Below, piece after piece: positions 31,511 to 44,100 of a DNA stretch of 64,000 nucleotides. Numbering within the stretch: the stretch's first letter is position 1; the number at the start of each line of letters is the position of its first letter. The stretch is from Echinometra lucunter. Its lineage: Eukaryota > Echinodermata > Echinoidea > Camarodonta > Echinometridae. The stretch covers positions 2,946,682 to 3,010,681 of the forward strand of contig CM057171.1 of NCBI GenBank assembly GCA_029962745.1, read 5' to 3'. The translations under genes were made by a program, and so were the position numbers. The notes below the pieces were generated by a model that saw only the letters and a list, made by a program, of their open reading frames with translations, had not been told where the DNA came from and searched no databases.

Positions 31511-32821
31511 GAGAAAACTGTCACTGCCGGCTTTGATGGAAGTAACCTGATGACGTCATCATCAAACGTGACTTGGCATGACGTCACTGATTATGAGCCG
31601 TCGATCGCGTGGTTGATCACGGTGCCTCTCGTGGTCGGGAGCATCACAATCGTCACCGTCATCGGCAACGCAATGGTGATGGTGGCATACTGCAAGGATA
31701 AACGCATCAACGGTCGCGTCGCCAGTTTGCTGATCTTAAACCTTGCCGTTTCCGATTTCATCATCGGTTTGGTGGTGCTGAGCATTAATCTTTCCTGGAT
31801 CACGTGGAACGAATGGCTCGGTGGTGAGTTCTGGCTGCTTGGGGAAGTATTTTGTAAGATATGGCTTGTTGTGGACAATACCGCAACCATGCTGTCTGTA
31901 TTCACCATCATACTCATAAGCCTTGATCGATACTGGTTGCTCACCAAGAAAATGCAATATCAGAGATTTCAAACTCGGAAGCGCGTCTTGATAACCTTAT
32001 CTTTACTTTGGTTGTCGACAACATCTGTCTATACCCTGATAGCAGTCGGTTGGCCGTATTTTACTGGGGAGCACAATGTTGATTTCGACGAAGAATGCGA
32101 ACTCGACATGGCTTACAACGTTTACGCTACAAGCGTGCAAATGATCTGTGAATTCATTATTCCTCTCGCAATAATAATCGTTCTCAACACAGCCATTTAC
32201 ATAAAAATCAGGAACCGCTCCATGAGCCTTAACTCAAAGCAAGTCGGGCCAAGAAACATTGGTCCATCTACACGGGTAGAACTAAAAGCAATATCAATTG
32301 GAAGTCACCAAATGTCATCTCCCGTCGTATCCGAGGTCTCTGTGTCTCATGTCAATCTTGTTTTCCCGTCTCCTGACAATCAAGAGTCGTACGAACTTAA
32401 CAAAGTCCGAGAAACATCTTTCGTCAACCATGTTAACAACGTCGACGACTATCAGACGATAAATCGTGCCAACGAACGTGCGCAAAACGAGACGACTGTT
32501 GCAGAGGTGCACAAACGCAGGAGGGAGTTTGCGCGTCATTTACGCGCGGCAATAGTTCTGGCAGTTCTGGTATCAGTGTTCATTGCGTGCTGGCTGCCAT
32601 ATCAAATTGTAAACATCACCAACGCTATTTGTGATGAGTGTGTATCGGATCTGGTCTGGGAAATTGTCAACAATATCCTGTGGTGCAATTCATTCATTAA
32701 TCCTTTCTTGTATGCTGCCACTAATGTACACTTCAGGAGGAATTTCGTCATGTTTCTAGGACTCCGAAAGTTACGATGCCTCAGAGACACAATGCAAGCG
32801 GCAGCTCGGCCCAGCTCATAG
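31511..32821 (+). CDS. Class A GPCR, aminergic / histamine H3-like, copy B (5' end missing)
   Basis: The frame opens at the gap edge with the codon for residue 19 and runs to TAG, giving 436 residues. Relative to copy A I count nine replacements: G51A, L69I, L229M, V247I, A272T, V281I, I323V, I338A and I388T (copy A numbering). None touches the landmark residues D100, D140, DRY, CWLP or NPFLY. Changes are mild and the frame is intact, as expected of an allele or a very young paralogue. Upstream sequence joined through the N block is not real. AATAAA follows the stop as in copy A. Confidence 0.92.
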   Translation, partial: EKTVTAGFDGSNLMTSSSNVTWHDVTDYEPSIAWLITVPLVVGSITIVTVIGNAMVMVAYCKDKRINGRVASLLILNLAVSDFIIGLVVLSINLSWITWNEWLGGEFWLLGEVFCKIWLVVDNTATMLSVFTIILISLDRYWLLTKKMQYQRFQTRKRVLITLSLLWLSTTSVYTLIAVGWPYFTGEHNVDFDEECELDMAYNVYATSVQMICEFIIPLAIIIVLNTAIYIKIRNRSMSLNSKQVGPRNIGPSTRVELKAISIGSHQMSSPVVSEVSVSHVNLVFPSPDNQESYELNKVRETSFVNHVNNVDDYQTINRANERAQNETTVAEVHKRRREFARHLRAAIVLAVLVSVFIACWLPYQIVNITNAICDECVSDLVWEIVNNILWCNSFINPFLYAATNVHFRRNFVMFLGLRKLRCLRDTMQAAARPSS

Positions 32822-32859
32822 GCTGATCAAAATAAAAGAGATCATACCTAGAACAAAAT

Positions 32860-34248
32860 AGTCAAATTATTTTAACGCTTTTCATTGTTTAGTTTTGTTT
32901 TTGTTTTTGTGTTTGTTTTTTTTAAGAAAAAAATATGTGGTTTTATCTAGCAGTAGTTCATCGTGATTCTACATAATGCTCTGTGAAGCCGTGGCGTACA
33001 CGGGCACGTAGCTGGGCCGTACGAGCCAGACCACTCGGGGGAGAGGAGAAGAAGAGAAGAAAGAGAAGAGGGTAAACATGATCAAGACAAAATAAGAAGA
33101 AGCAAATATGACTGAGACATTTCGTATATCCTTGCCCTATGCCCAATGACGACTGCGTTCTTCAACAATTTTGATCAGAAGAGTTTTCACTAATCCGCGT
33201 ACTTCAGAATGGTCGTGAGATTTTCCTCATGTTTTATTCCTTAAAAGATGTTGCCAAGTATATGCGGCGTTTCCTGGTTTATCATGTTTATTTTTGGCAC
33301 ATGAATGTTCAAATGTTATCAAGTGCAAACAGAGTTGCCGGTTATGACTAATGTCAGTCATCATGTCTATTTTTATTCTTTTTTTCGTTCTAATATCTAT
33401 TCAGTTTCTTGTGTATTGTCTTATCACTCATGAAAAAGATTATGTGTTTTTAAAGGTAGTAAATATAATTTCATAAGCATGGACATGATAAAGAGGTATG
33501 CAGTCTTCAGGGAGAATGGGGGAACCTAGTAAGGGTCAAATTGTAGTCAAATTATTTTAACGCTTTTCATTGTTTTGTTTTGTTTTTGTTTTTGTGTTTG
33601 TTTGTTTTTTTAAAGAAAAAAAGTGGTTTTATCTACCAGTAGTTCATCAAATTGATTCTACATAATGCTCTGTGAAGCCGTGGCGTACACGGGGCCGTAC
33701 GAGCCCGGCCACTCATCCCCTCCCCCATTCGATGGGGGGGGGGGGGGGGGAGGGGGAAGAAGAGAAGAAAGAGAAGAGGGTAAACATGATCAAGACAAAA
33801 TAAGAAGAAGCAAATATGACTGAGACATTTCGTATATCCTTGCCCAATGCCCAATGACGACTGCGTTCTTCAACAATTTTGACCAGAAGAGTTTTCACTA
33901 ATCCGCGTACTTCAGAATGGTCGTGAGATTTCCTCATCGTGTTTGATTCCTTAAAAGATGTTGCCAAGTATATGCGGCGTTTCCTGCTTTATCATGTTTA
34001 TTTTTGGCACATGAATGTTCAAATGTTATCAAGTGCAAAAAAGAGTTGCCAGTTATCACTGATGTCAGTCATCATGTCTATTTTTATTCTTTTTTTCTTT
34101 CTAATATCTATTCAGTTTCTTGTGTATTGTCTTATAATTCATGAAAAAGATTATGTGTTTTTAAAGGTAGTAAATATAATTTCATAAGCATGGACATGAT
34201 AGAGAGGTATGCAGTCTTCGGGGAGAATGGGGGAACCTCGTAAGGGTG
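32860..34248. repeat. ~690 bp two-unit tandem duplication downstream of the receptor (copy B)
   Basis: Units start at 32860 and 33545 with AGTCAAATTATTTTAACG. They correspond unit by unit to 6218 and 6918 in copy A. The long G-run of A unit 1 is reduced here to CTCGGGGGAGAGG. Confidence 0.85.
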
Positions 34249-35111
34249 CCTTACAATAAAAAAGTGTAGAGTAGGGTGACTATGCATCTTCCCATGTATA
34301 TGTATATTTGATAAACATGAATGGGCGTGGATAGGTATCGTTCATAAGAATTAAAGCATGTTTGATCAAGTGACAATAATTATCTTTTGTTGAAAGAATG
34401 TGCCAAAGATTATAAATGGTAATAGAAAACTGGTTCATATGGGAATTTTTTTTATTGTACATGTCTCTTTTGTTGTTGCTGTAGCCAATCTTTCTTCTTT
34501 TTCCTTATTATTATTATCATTACTATTATTGTCAATGTTTTTGTTGTTCTTGATTCATGCAGTATTTGCTTTGATTGCATGGGCAAATGTAATGGTGGCG
34601 CTGATTTGAGCAGGAAATGCACAAGAGTCGGCATAAAATAGTTTAATTTACACGCAACAAGGAACTACTTTGTACAAGGAACTACTTTGTAAGGTTTCCT
34701 AACTGAGTCTGAGGGACACTCTTTAGTGGAGTGGTCTGGAAGGGGTCCGCCCACTTGACAGAAGGCCCATGAGGCCGACTTTTCTCGTATCGTATTTGCC
34801 TTCATCACAAATAATGAGCTATCGGTATATAAAACAATTATGTCTCCTTTAGCATGTTCAGTCCTCGTTTCCGGATGTTCCACACCTTCCATCAAAAATA
34901 TTTGCTGCCCTCTAATACTTATTAAACTTCCTTCTGGCACGGGAATCGGTCAGAGCAGTGTGATAACATATATTATAATTTGCTATTTTCGGCCTCGCGG
35001 GCCTTCGGTGAAGTGGGTTGTCACCGTCTCGAATATCGTGATGAAACTTTTGCTCATCATGAAGCAGAAACCCGGACTTCATATTCAGAGATTATGTACT
35101 CAATAACTGAA

Positions 35112-35112
35112 T

Positions 35113-35192
<80 letters not shown>
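35112..35192. repeat. (GA)n microsatellite
   Basis: About 80 bp of near-pure GA. Copy A has a much shorter (GA)n followed by GGGGGAATATG at 8720-8755, so the length is polymorphic. Confidence 0.9.
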
Positions 35193-35194
<2 letters not shown>

Positions 35195-35803
35195 TATATT
35201 CAGTAATCTGAAATTGATAGATACATAGAAGAGATTTCTAGATGTCCTGGCACATGGTTTTAAAAATGGCATGAATTGCCTCTTTTTTCCCGGGGGAGGG
35301 GGTGCAAATAATGTACACAAGAACTACCACAGGTTTAAAAACAAACAAACAAACAAACAAACAAAAAACACTAAACAAGTTTTATATACTAGGCCTAATC
35401 AAAATTTTCGTGCTATTAGGGAGAGATGCCTCATAAACATATGTATCGAACAGTTAAACTAAAAATACCCCTTTCCATTTCATTTAGCTTTCTGGCCTAT
35501 TTCACACCCTAAACGCGCGTCACGCGTTTCACGTTCTTTATCCATAAAACTACTCTTTTCACGCGTTGTTGTTTGTTTTTTAATGTTTTGTATTGGTTCC
35601 TTTTTTCTTTTTGTTCAGGGGAGTGGGGGTCCACCTGTGTCCAGCAATATGGGGCTATAGGCCTATATTTGATTGCCCCCCTGTATTAAGTATGATACTA
35701 CTAAATGCATGCATCATAATACTGAAATAGCAGACTCTCATATCTTATTCAATCATAAAAAGCTAGCTAATTCTAGTTATCTTTCATACTACTTAACTTA
35801 GCC

Positions 35804-36160
35804 CCGGTGTTGTCACTCTGTATTGACTTCGTGTACGCATGATCGTTCGAAATTTCGCGTAAAAATGGGTTGTTTTCATGAGCTTGTACTCGAAAATGAA
35901 AAAAAAAGGTGTTTTTGAGCTTGTAGACCTCTAATCGAAATTGAAAAAAGGGAGGGGTTTTGTTTCTGGTTCTTGTTTGCAAAAAGTGTACTTGGAATGC
36001 GAAAAATAAGGGTGTTTTTAAAGGCCAGTTTGTACCCGTTTTGTGCCAAATAGGGGTAAACATGTCTGAAAATGTACTTGAAACACCGTTAAATAGGGGT
36101 CAAATTCTGGGTTGCCGAACGATCATGGTTAAACCTTTGAATATAGAGTGACAACACCGG
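35804..36160. mobile_element. CCGGTGTTGTCACTCT inverted-repeat element (copy B)
   Basis: Counterpart of 9353-9704 with the same ends. It differs mainly in small indels within A-runs. Confidence 0.7.
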
Positions 36161-36562
36161 ATACTTGGCATGTGCCCAGCCAACTATACGGGTGGGGAGT
36201 GGGGGGGGGGGTGCTGGTTTCGTCGGATGGACAGGAGGTGGGTGTGTGGGTGTGTGCGGGGGGGGGGGGGGTGTCCGGTGGTCTTGCTTTTTGCAAGATG
36301 GATGAAATGCCAAAAGCAAGGTCATCGAGTGAGGTTGGCGAGGGAGAGGGGGTGGTATGACGTACGATCTCCTTGTCACCCCCCCCCCCCCCCCCATTCT
36401 TCCTTTTTTTCCTTTAATTATACATTGGTTCAATTCGATCCTGCAATTCCACCTATGAAATTCCATTAAATTCAATGCCCTTTCATCATCCCATCCCATC
36501 CCCTCCTGTTTTGCCATTTAGTTGAAAGTGCATGGCGGGTGCAGTTAACATACTCTCGCCCT

Positions 36563-36598
<36 letters not shown>

Positions 36599-37057
36599 TG
36601 CCTCTATCATGTTTATCTACATCGCTCTACATACCTTTCCGTCTTTACACTTCCCCTTATTTTCCTCTTTCTCTCCAGGTTATATATTCATTTTACGAAA
36701 CTCTTATTTCTCGTTGGCTTCATATCCATGCATTTGCATTCCCCCCCTTTTTTCCCCTTATTTTCTTTTCATTTATTCTTTCTTTACTGCTTGCTGATTT
36801 AGTTGCCTTCAAAAATCATGAGAAAACTTTCCTGTCAAACAAAATTTCGAACTGGAATAAATCAAACAAGTCACAATTCTTCTGTGCAGTTTTCTACATA
36901 ACTTTGTTTATCATTAATTCTCTGTATCATTTACTCATCTCCTCTTCTTTCTCAGCCACCACCGTGAATAATCATTCTCATTTCCCCTCTGGACCTTTAT
37001 ACACTTGCATCCCTCTTTTCCAGTCCCGTCTCTTCTATTTCTTCTTCTCTCCTTCTT

Positions 37058-37107
<50 letters not shown>

Positions 37108-38359
37108 TTTTATATTCGCATTTCCTCTTTTTTCACTCATTTTCCCATCTTACACTTTCTTTATCTTCATCCCACCTCCCAATTGCTGTACATCACGCTT
37201 TCTCCACCTCCGCATCCTCCCTTTTTGAATTCTTTTTCTCCTGTTTCTTCTTCCTCTCTATTTCTCCATAATAATAAAGAAATAAATGCAAAATCATTAT
37301 ATATTTTGTTCTAAAAGCCAATCAAAACTTTTGTTTTTTTACGGCCATAATCGAAGGCAACAAAGTGTTTGTATACAAGAATACAGAAGTTGGCAATAGC
37401 ATGATACATGGAATATTATTTTTAAACACATATTTCTGTTTTATTAGGTTTCAAAATCAATATTGTTTCTTATGCAAGAAACTTGAATAAACTACACATC
37501 ATTTCTTTGATTAACGATAAAGAAAATTAAATGTATTAAAAAAGAGTAAAACATACTTCATGTAATTTCATATATTAGCACTGCTTTGTATTGCAAAAAT
37601 AAATGTTCACTGGAGTTTTGTTTTTCAACACTGTGGGGTCCTTAGTGTTCCTCATGGTACATTTACCACCATATTAACCAAACACGTTGTCAATCTAAAT
37701 GCCTCTATACATGTACATGTTTATATTAATGTCATCAACCATTGCAAATAATCAGTCTTGATTTCAAGAAGATGAGCTTTTCTTCAACCAGAAATATTCA
37801 ATGAAGATATCACAAATTTAAGAATGTTAAACCAGCTTCATCACTGGAAAGGTACAAGCTTTTAGCAAAGTATTATTTCCATTTTCTTTAAAGTCTTACT
37901 TAGTCATCCATCACAATGAAATTAGTGATATTCCATGATCCCATCATTTGGCTAAAGACTGTAAGAATATTACTACGAGATTCAATGTAAGGCCTCTAAA
38001 AATCATACAAATGCATTAATGCAATTACAGATGGCATTAGTTTACTTAGATGAAAATACAAATTATGTTGAATTTGGGGTGACTTTGGGTTTTTACAAAC
38101 ATGTATCAATCAGGTATGATTATTAAGGTCTGGGACCGACCTTTAACGTCACCATCTGAAAGACATGACTAAGACTCGAAGCTGGGTTGGCTGAAGTAGT
38201 ACATAACTTCCACCGTTAGCAGGATTACAGGTTCATGCCAGGTTCATCGCTCATAGGTATGTGATGCAAGGACCATCTCTAATCCTATTTTTTTTTTTTT
38301 GGGGGGGGGGGGTTATTTATGGAAACATCCTGTTGCATTACCTGTTGTGCAATAAATAT

Positions 38360-39520
38360 TGTTCTCTTTTAGAATTCCAGATGAGGATGTGACCCAAGGA
38401 TCATGTCTTGTCCCTAGTTTCTTCATCCATGATCACATTTTGCTGCGCATTGCCTGCAGTGTAATAACTGTCCATGAATATAGACCAATTTCACCTCCGG
38501 TTTATGTATTTGGCCCTCTATCGGCGACGCCATTGCTGCGGTGGGCAAGCGCACTGACCGCGATTGGCTCTGTGTACAAAATGAATGTAAGATATGAGAT
38601 ATGCCCCAATATTTTTCCATTTACTTTATTCTAGATCAATAAAATAAAGCATGGATACATGTGTAGATGAGGTAAGACAATGGTCATATCTGACAGATGA
38701 AGGTATGGTGTATTTTTGTACTTTCGATGGTTTTCCTACTTAGTTTTGTCAGTAAAAGTTCGATTGCAGCATAGAAGCCGTAGTAAACGGGAGCCCTAAA
38801 TCTTACCCTGTTTACAAAGTCATGTTTTCACTCATTAAATTTTACGCCAAAGTACATAATGATAATGTTTCTTGACTTCAAAGTCCTTTCTGTTGATGTT
38901 TTTACCCACTGGTGACGAATTCCTTCACATTGTTTACGGAAACCTGTGTAGGGAGTACGGCTTCTCACACAAACAGGCTTCATGAGTCAAAAGCGAGTGA
39001 ATTTCGCACTCAGTTAGCTTCCAATTTTTAAACTTTCTCCAATTCTTGTGGCACAGCTGCGACCTGAACTTCCCTGATAATTTCTCATTGCAAATATTAA
39101 AATGAATCTGCATATACTGGTCAAAATAGACAAAAAATCGAATGAATGTACATAACGCGCTATTGACTTGTGTACTATAAAAGTTGGAGCGCCCACCGCA
39201 GTATGTCGAACTGTGTCGAACAGTCTGCTGCCCTCTTGCGTTGTGAAATTGGTCTATATGATGAGGGCATCCAAAGAATCACATCTGGTCCCTAGTCTCT
39301 TCATTCATGGTCACATCTTGTTGTATCGCATGCTGTTTGATTGTTGTTTCTTATAGAATCTAAATAGGTGTGTGACCCAATGATCATGTCTGGTCCCTAG
39401 AATCTTCAATCATGGTGACATCACATTTAGTTTTTGTGTTACCTTTGTAATATTTGTTCTTTAAATAAACTAACATAGGGGTGTGACTCAACGATCATGT
39501 CTGGTCCCTAGTCTCTTCAT
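38360..39520. repeat. Tandem array at the ZNF593 3' end, interrupted (copy B)
   Basis: GTCCCTAG-type units recur near 38410, 39290, 39398 and 39508. The 772 bp element at 38483-39254 sits between the first and second. The last unit again carries the ZNF593 stop (39495-39497). Confidence 0.8.
38479..39258. mobile_element. 772 bp TIR element with TATA target duplication (copy B only)
   Basis: The element 38483-39254 has ends GACCAATTTCAC and GTGAAATTGGTC, with TATA on both sides. Copy A reads GTCCATGAATATTTGATGAG without it. It is the reverse of 16213-16988 and very similar, so the family has moved recently. Confidence 0.82.
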
Positions 39521-41983
39521 TCATGGTCACATCTTGTTGTGTTGCTTGCTGGGTGATCATTGCTCTCTTCTTGGGTGGTTGATATGAACCCATGCCTGCT
39601 GCTGCTTCAGCTTCCTTCTGTGTGTATGGTTCTAACTCCAGGGCCTTCAATCTGGAATCAAGATCAAAGGCATTATCCACAGTAATTACATGTAAGTAAT
39701 CAAATACCCTTAAAATTTAACATGACGACATACAATAAAAAAAAAAAAACACCAAAAACAAAACCAAAATAAATTTTAAATAGAACAAAATAAAACAAAA
39801 AAAGTTCACATTCATTAGTGACAATGGTCAAATAAGTCAAGTAATTTCATTGCAAAAGGTGTACAGTTGTCAGTTTGCATTCATGTATGATGCATTAATG
39901 AAATTCATTATTCATTGCTAATATTTATGTAAAATTAAAGGTTAGGTCCGTACGGTCACGGTGGTGGATGGGAGTTGAAAAGAGTGTTAAGGGTTTGGGG
40001 GGTGCTCACAGTGCAGTGTTACCAATATTGCATAGGAATATCGATAACTTACAAATTATCGATATCGATTATCGATAATCCGGAGTTCGTTGCACTTTAT
40101 CAACGGATGTTGCAATGTTTATAGTTTGGTGAGCTCCGATTCCCATCTTATATAACGCATAGTATATGCTCATTGTCGTCAAATATACCGTAAAATGTGC
40201 ATCCATAGATAGAGATTTTCTTGTGCACTATATATCACCTCGGCCTACTGCCTCGGTGACATATAATGCACTTGAGAAATTCTAAAACTATGGATGCACA
40301 TATTACGGTATATTAAACTCCAGAGCATGCACTATATGTTTAATAGTATACAGTACATGTAAATTGCATTATATACATTACATGATGTATTGCACTCATC
40401 CTGTACTACACAGTCAATGAATTGACCTCGTCCCACAAAAGTGACAATTCTGTACCGGAACTACATAGCATGCTTTTCTATTGGTTACTCGACGGAATGC
40501 TGTCGACCTACGAGTCTGATAAGCGTCGGTTTTCTTCTTAAAATTCACCATTTTCAGTTCATTCATCAGATATGAAGCAGAAAGGGGACAGTTGAGAGCC
40601 TCAGGAACATTGCAGGTAAGTAAAATCAAAACTTTTCTTCTCTGTATAGAAGATCTAAGCCAATATATTTCGCATTTGCGTCGGCAATTAGTTCTGCTAT
40701 TCAAAACACTGTTTTGACCTACGGGTGATGTATTGTACATACTGGAAACGCATGTGGCTGTATCCTCATGCCACCCTTCCTTTCTTGCCTCACTTGCTTA
40801 CCTTCGTTTGTGTGTCTTGCTGCGAAAGTGTTCTTTCATGGCAGCCTCATCAACAAAGTATCTCCTGCAAAATAATTTTGTTAACATAACAATAAACTTA
40901 ATAGAAAGAAGTTTAACAGTTAGAACTTGAAATAGGGGTCTATAGCTAGATAGGCCTACATAACCATGATAACCAATTTCTGTACAATCTCATGACATAG
41001 AGCATAGTTATTTGTCTGGAATATATTTTGTAGAAGTAGAACTACCTATAACTGTTAGAATCCCGGGGGAGTCACTTCCATTGAAGAGTGGACAGCATCC
41101 GCGAGAATTGTCCTTAAAAAAGCACCGTAAACGAGGATTCAAGGGCAGGCTGCTAGGACACCCTAAACACGGATTTTGTGCAGATGTCCCAGATTTGCAC
41201 ACCCTAAACAGGGATTTCATTAATTGTTGGGATATTCATACCCGAAATGAGGATATTCCCATTTTCATAACTTGAGAGTGATATTGGGGTTCATTGAAAG
41301 TTTGGAGCCATTTTTATATCGAAATAATTCACTGTATCATTTTACACAGGAGTTATAGGATTTTCCGTTCACGGGTCTTGTTACAGTCGGTCCCGCAGTT
41401 GGTGCAAATTACAATTCACATACCCTTTTAAGATTATCGTGATTTAGGATTTTTTTTTCATTTTTGGGCGTTTTTGACACTCTATTCGCGTTCCGTGCCT
41501 ACCCCTGAAAAAATACCCTTTTTCCGCGTTTTTTTTCTCCCGGATGCTGTCCACTCTTCAATGGAAGTGACCCCCCCCCCCCCCGGGTTAAAATTTAACT
41601 TAGTCTTAGGTTAATGAGATCATCAAAAAGTGGATGGGGGCCGGGGGGAGGGGCAACAACTTTCTGCATGTACAGGATGTAACTAAACTAAAAGCTCCTT
41701 TTTTTCTTCTTCTTCTTCTGCAAAATCCATTCTTCAAATCATGATCTATTTCATGACTAATTCTTAAAACAGATTATACTCACGCGCAATGTAGGCAGTA
41801 ATGTTGAGCTGATCCAGGCTTGTCGAAATCCAGTTTTTGGTGGAGCAATTTCTCCGCATTTTGAGGTTTCAAATCTTCGTCGATTTCATCCAAGTCTTTG
41901 GTTCTTCTTTTCGTTCGGTATTTCTTCTTGATATGTGTGTAGCCTCTGTGATGTCTTTTTCGGGCCTGTCGTGTCATTTTCAC
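39495..41983 (-). CDS. ZNF593: ZNF593 / Bud20-type zinc-finger factor, copy B
   Basis: Exons 41784-41983, 40802-40864 and 39495-39651 on the minus strand, with the same junctions as copy A. The encoded protein reads the same as copy A in exons 1 and 3, and exon 2 shows no change by eye. This identity contrasts with the introns, which carry different transposons in the two copies: the 41062-41586 element is only here, within intron 1. It implies purifying selection on both copies until recently. Confidence 0.9.
41054..41594. mobile_element. 525 bp element, CCCGGGGG ends, 8 bp target duplication (copy B only)
   Basis: The element 41062-41586 starts CCCGGGGGAGTCACTTCCAT and ends ATGGAAGTGACC, a C-run and GG. 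The flanks are GTTAGAAT (41054-41061) and GTTAAAAT (41587-41594), one mismatch. Copy A is empty (CTGTTAGAATTTAAGTTAG, near 14270). Same family as 14983-15622 and 42271-42947. It lies in ZNF593 intron 1. Confidence 0.8.
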
Positions 41984-42270
41984 CTTACTATGTGTCCCGG
42001 TTTAAGGAAAGTGGTTATCTTAACCTTGATAGAAAACAGTGACTGACTATTGACAATTCGCAAGGATTAAGGCTATAACAAGAATGACATGCACATGCAC
42101 TGCTGATTGCCGTACAGTAATACTACAAGATGTACTTTCCACATGCGCATGCAAATACTATTGAATATATCGACCACTTCGGATAAATCTTAGAGAAGCG
42201 TCTGGTATGGTGTCTTTTAGACGACAAACATTTTAACAAAATGAATCGAAATAAATATTTTCTTCCCCTC

Positions 42271-42947
42271 GGGGGGGGGGGGGGTCACTTCCATTGAAGA
42301 GTGGACAGCATCCGCGAGAATCGTCCAAAAAAAAAAAAAAAAAAAAAAAAAACACCCTAAACACGGATTTTGTGCAGATGTCCCAGATTAGCACACACTA
42401 AACAGGGATTTCACAATTGTTGGGATAATTCATATCCTAAACCAGGATATTCCCATTTTCATACCTTGCGAGTGATAGTGGGGTCCACTGAAAGTTTTGG
42501 AGCCGTTTTTATCTCGAGATAATGCACTGTCTCATTAGGCCTACGTTTTAGACAGGGGTCTCACTCTCATGCAGTGACTGGACATGGGAGCCGCAACTGC
42601 TAGCGCTAGGCCTTATGCGCTGTACGTATTGGGGATTTGGGTTCTGGTTTGAGATGCGGGGTAAGGGATTAGATTTCGAATTTGGACTTTTAATCGTGGT
42701 GGCATATATAGGATTTTCCGTTCACGGGTCTTATTACAGTCGGTCCCACACACAGTCGGTGCAAATTACATACCCTTTTCGCGTTTTAGATTGTGATTTA
42801 GATACCCTTGTCATTTTTTGGCGTTTTTCACACCCTATTCGCGTTCCGCGCTTACCCCTCAAAAAATACCCGTTTTCAGAGTTTTTTTTTTTTTTTTTTC
42901 TCGCGGATGTTGAACACTCTTCAATGAAAGTGACCCCCCCCCCCCCC
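42271..42947. mobile_element. TCACTTCCATTGAAGAGTGG family element (copy B counterpart of 14983-15622)
   Basis: Has the same G-run and C-run ends and interior phrases as the copy A element. It is about 40 bp longer, partly from a longer A-run near 42327. Confidence 0.7.
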
Positions 42948-43984
42948 GGGCTACCCCTCCATCTCTCCCCCTCTCTCCCCCTCTCTCCCTCCTCTCTCTC
43001 CTCCGTCTCTGTTCCCATCTCACCCCCTCTCTGTGTGTCTCTCCTTTGGTTTCAAAACTTGATGCCCCCATTTTTCATGGCGAAAAGTTGTTTAAGATCA
43101 CATCATTAAGTTATTTAAGGAAACTAAATTATGTATCTTCACCAGTCATTCATGGGCCTAAGGTGTGTCTCCTTAGGATCTTTTGAATGTCATTTTCAGC
43201 AATGCCAGGGGTGAACCGCAGAGGTCAGATATGTCTCTCCTAGAGTCCAGACTAACTTTGTGTACTTGCTCTTGCTGACTTCTATAGTCTCCTAGGCCCT
43301 ACCATTTTTTTTTTTTTTTTTTTGGGGGGGGGTCCTCTTAATTCTTTGCCGCATTTTTCCACATTTCACCTCTTTCTTTATCCAGTTTCTTCTTCCTTAA
43401 ACCCTTTCCTTCTTTACAATTCCTTCTCCTTCTCCCTCTTCTGTCCATATTATTCCCCAACTCCGTTCCTTCTCGCCTTTTCTGCCCTGTAGCTCTTTTA
43501 TCCTCTACTGCCTATTTCATAGTATAACTCACAAACATACAATCATATACAAGCATAACTATGTACCATGCTACTTCTTCGGTTACAAATATCATCAGTA
43601 TCAATTATGCATACATAAAGTAAAGAGGTCTATGGCCTACTCACTAATTTTTTGTTTGTTTGTATTTCTTACCCTCATTAAATGTTTAAACGCTTAAAGG
43701 ATACGTTTCATTTTAAATATGTATAAGTTTTAAGCTGTAAGTATTATGTTTTATATGAATCATGTTCTCCATTTTTATACTCACACGTCAAACAGTCCTG
43801 CATTGTTCCCATAGAAACTTGTAAACTGCATGGACTTATTTTTTTTCGTTCCCGCTTTTTTATAATAAAGATGATTTTTAAAAAAAATCTCTATCTTCAC
43901 CAGTCATTCATGGGACTACAAGGTATGTGTGTGTGTGGATGGGGGTGTGGGGGTGTCAGTGCGCGCGCGTGTGTGTATCAGATG

Positions 43985-44100
43985 TGTAACATAAAGAGAT
44001 ACAATCAATCTTACGATCAATTGTAACTCTTTAGTACATGGTTTGCCATAGACTTACGATTGATATCAATCGTAAGATTGATTGTATTTTTGATGTTACA
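43985..44100. mobile_element. 116 bp MITE with TGTAAC..GTTACA ends (copy B only)
   Basis: TGTAACATAAAGAGATACAA followed by TCAATCTTACGAT pairs with ATCGTAAGATTGATTGTATT then TTTGATGTTACA. The arms cover most of the element. At the same locus copy A has the GGGGAGCG MITE with a nested hAT. So the two haplotypes carry different insertions within a few bases of each other. Confidence 0.78.

Noticed and set aside
30915..31587. Long open frames across the gap, including a 608-codon frame ending in the receptor
   Set aside because: They pass through 500 N and owe their length to it. Only the part from 31511 is real coding sequence.
36532..37314. 260-codon plus-strand frame
   Set aside because: Low-complexity CT-rich sequence encoding Ser/Leu/Pro/Phe. 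The equivalent region in copy A (10015-10715) is broken into different frames.
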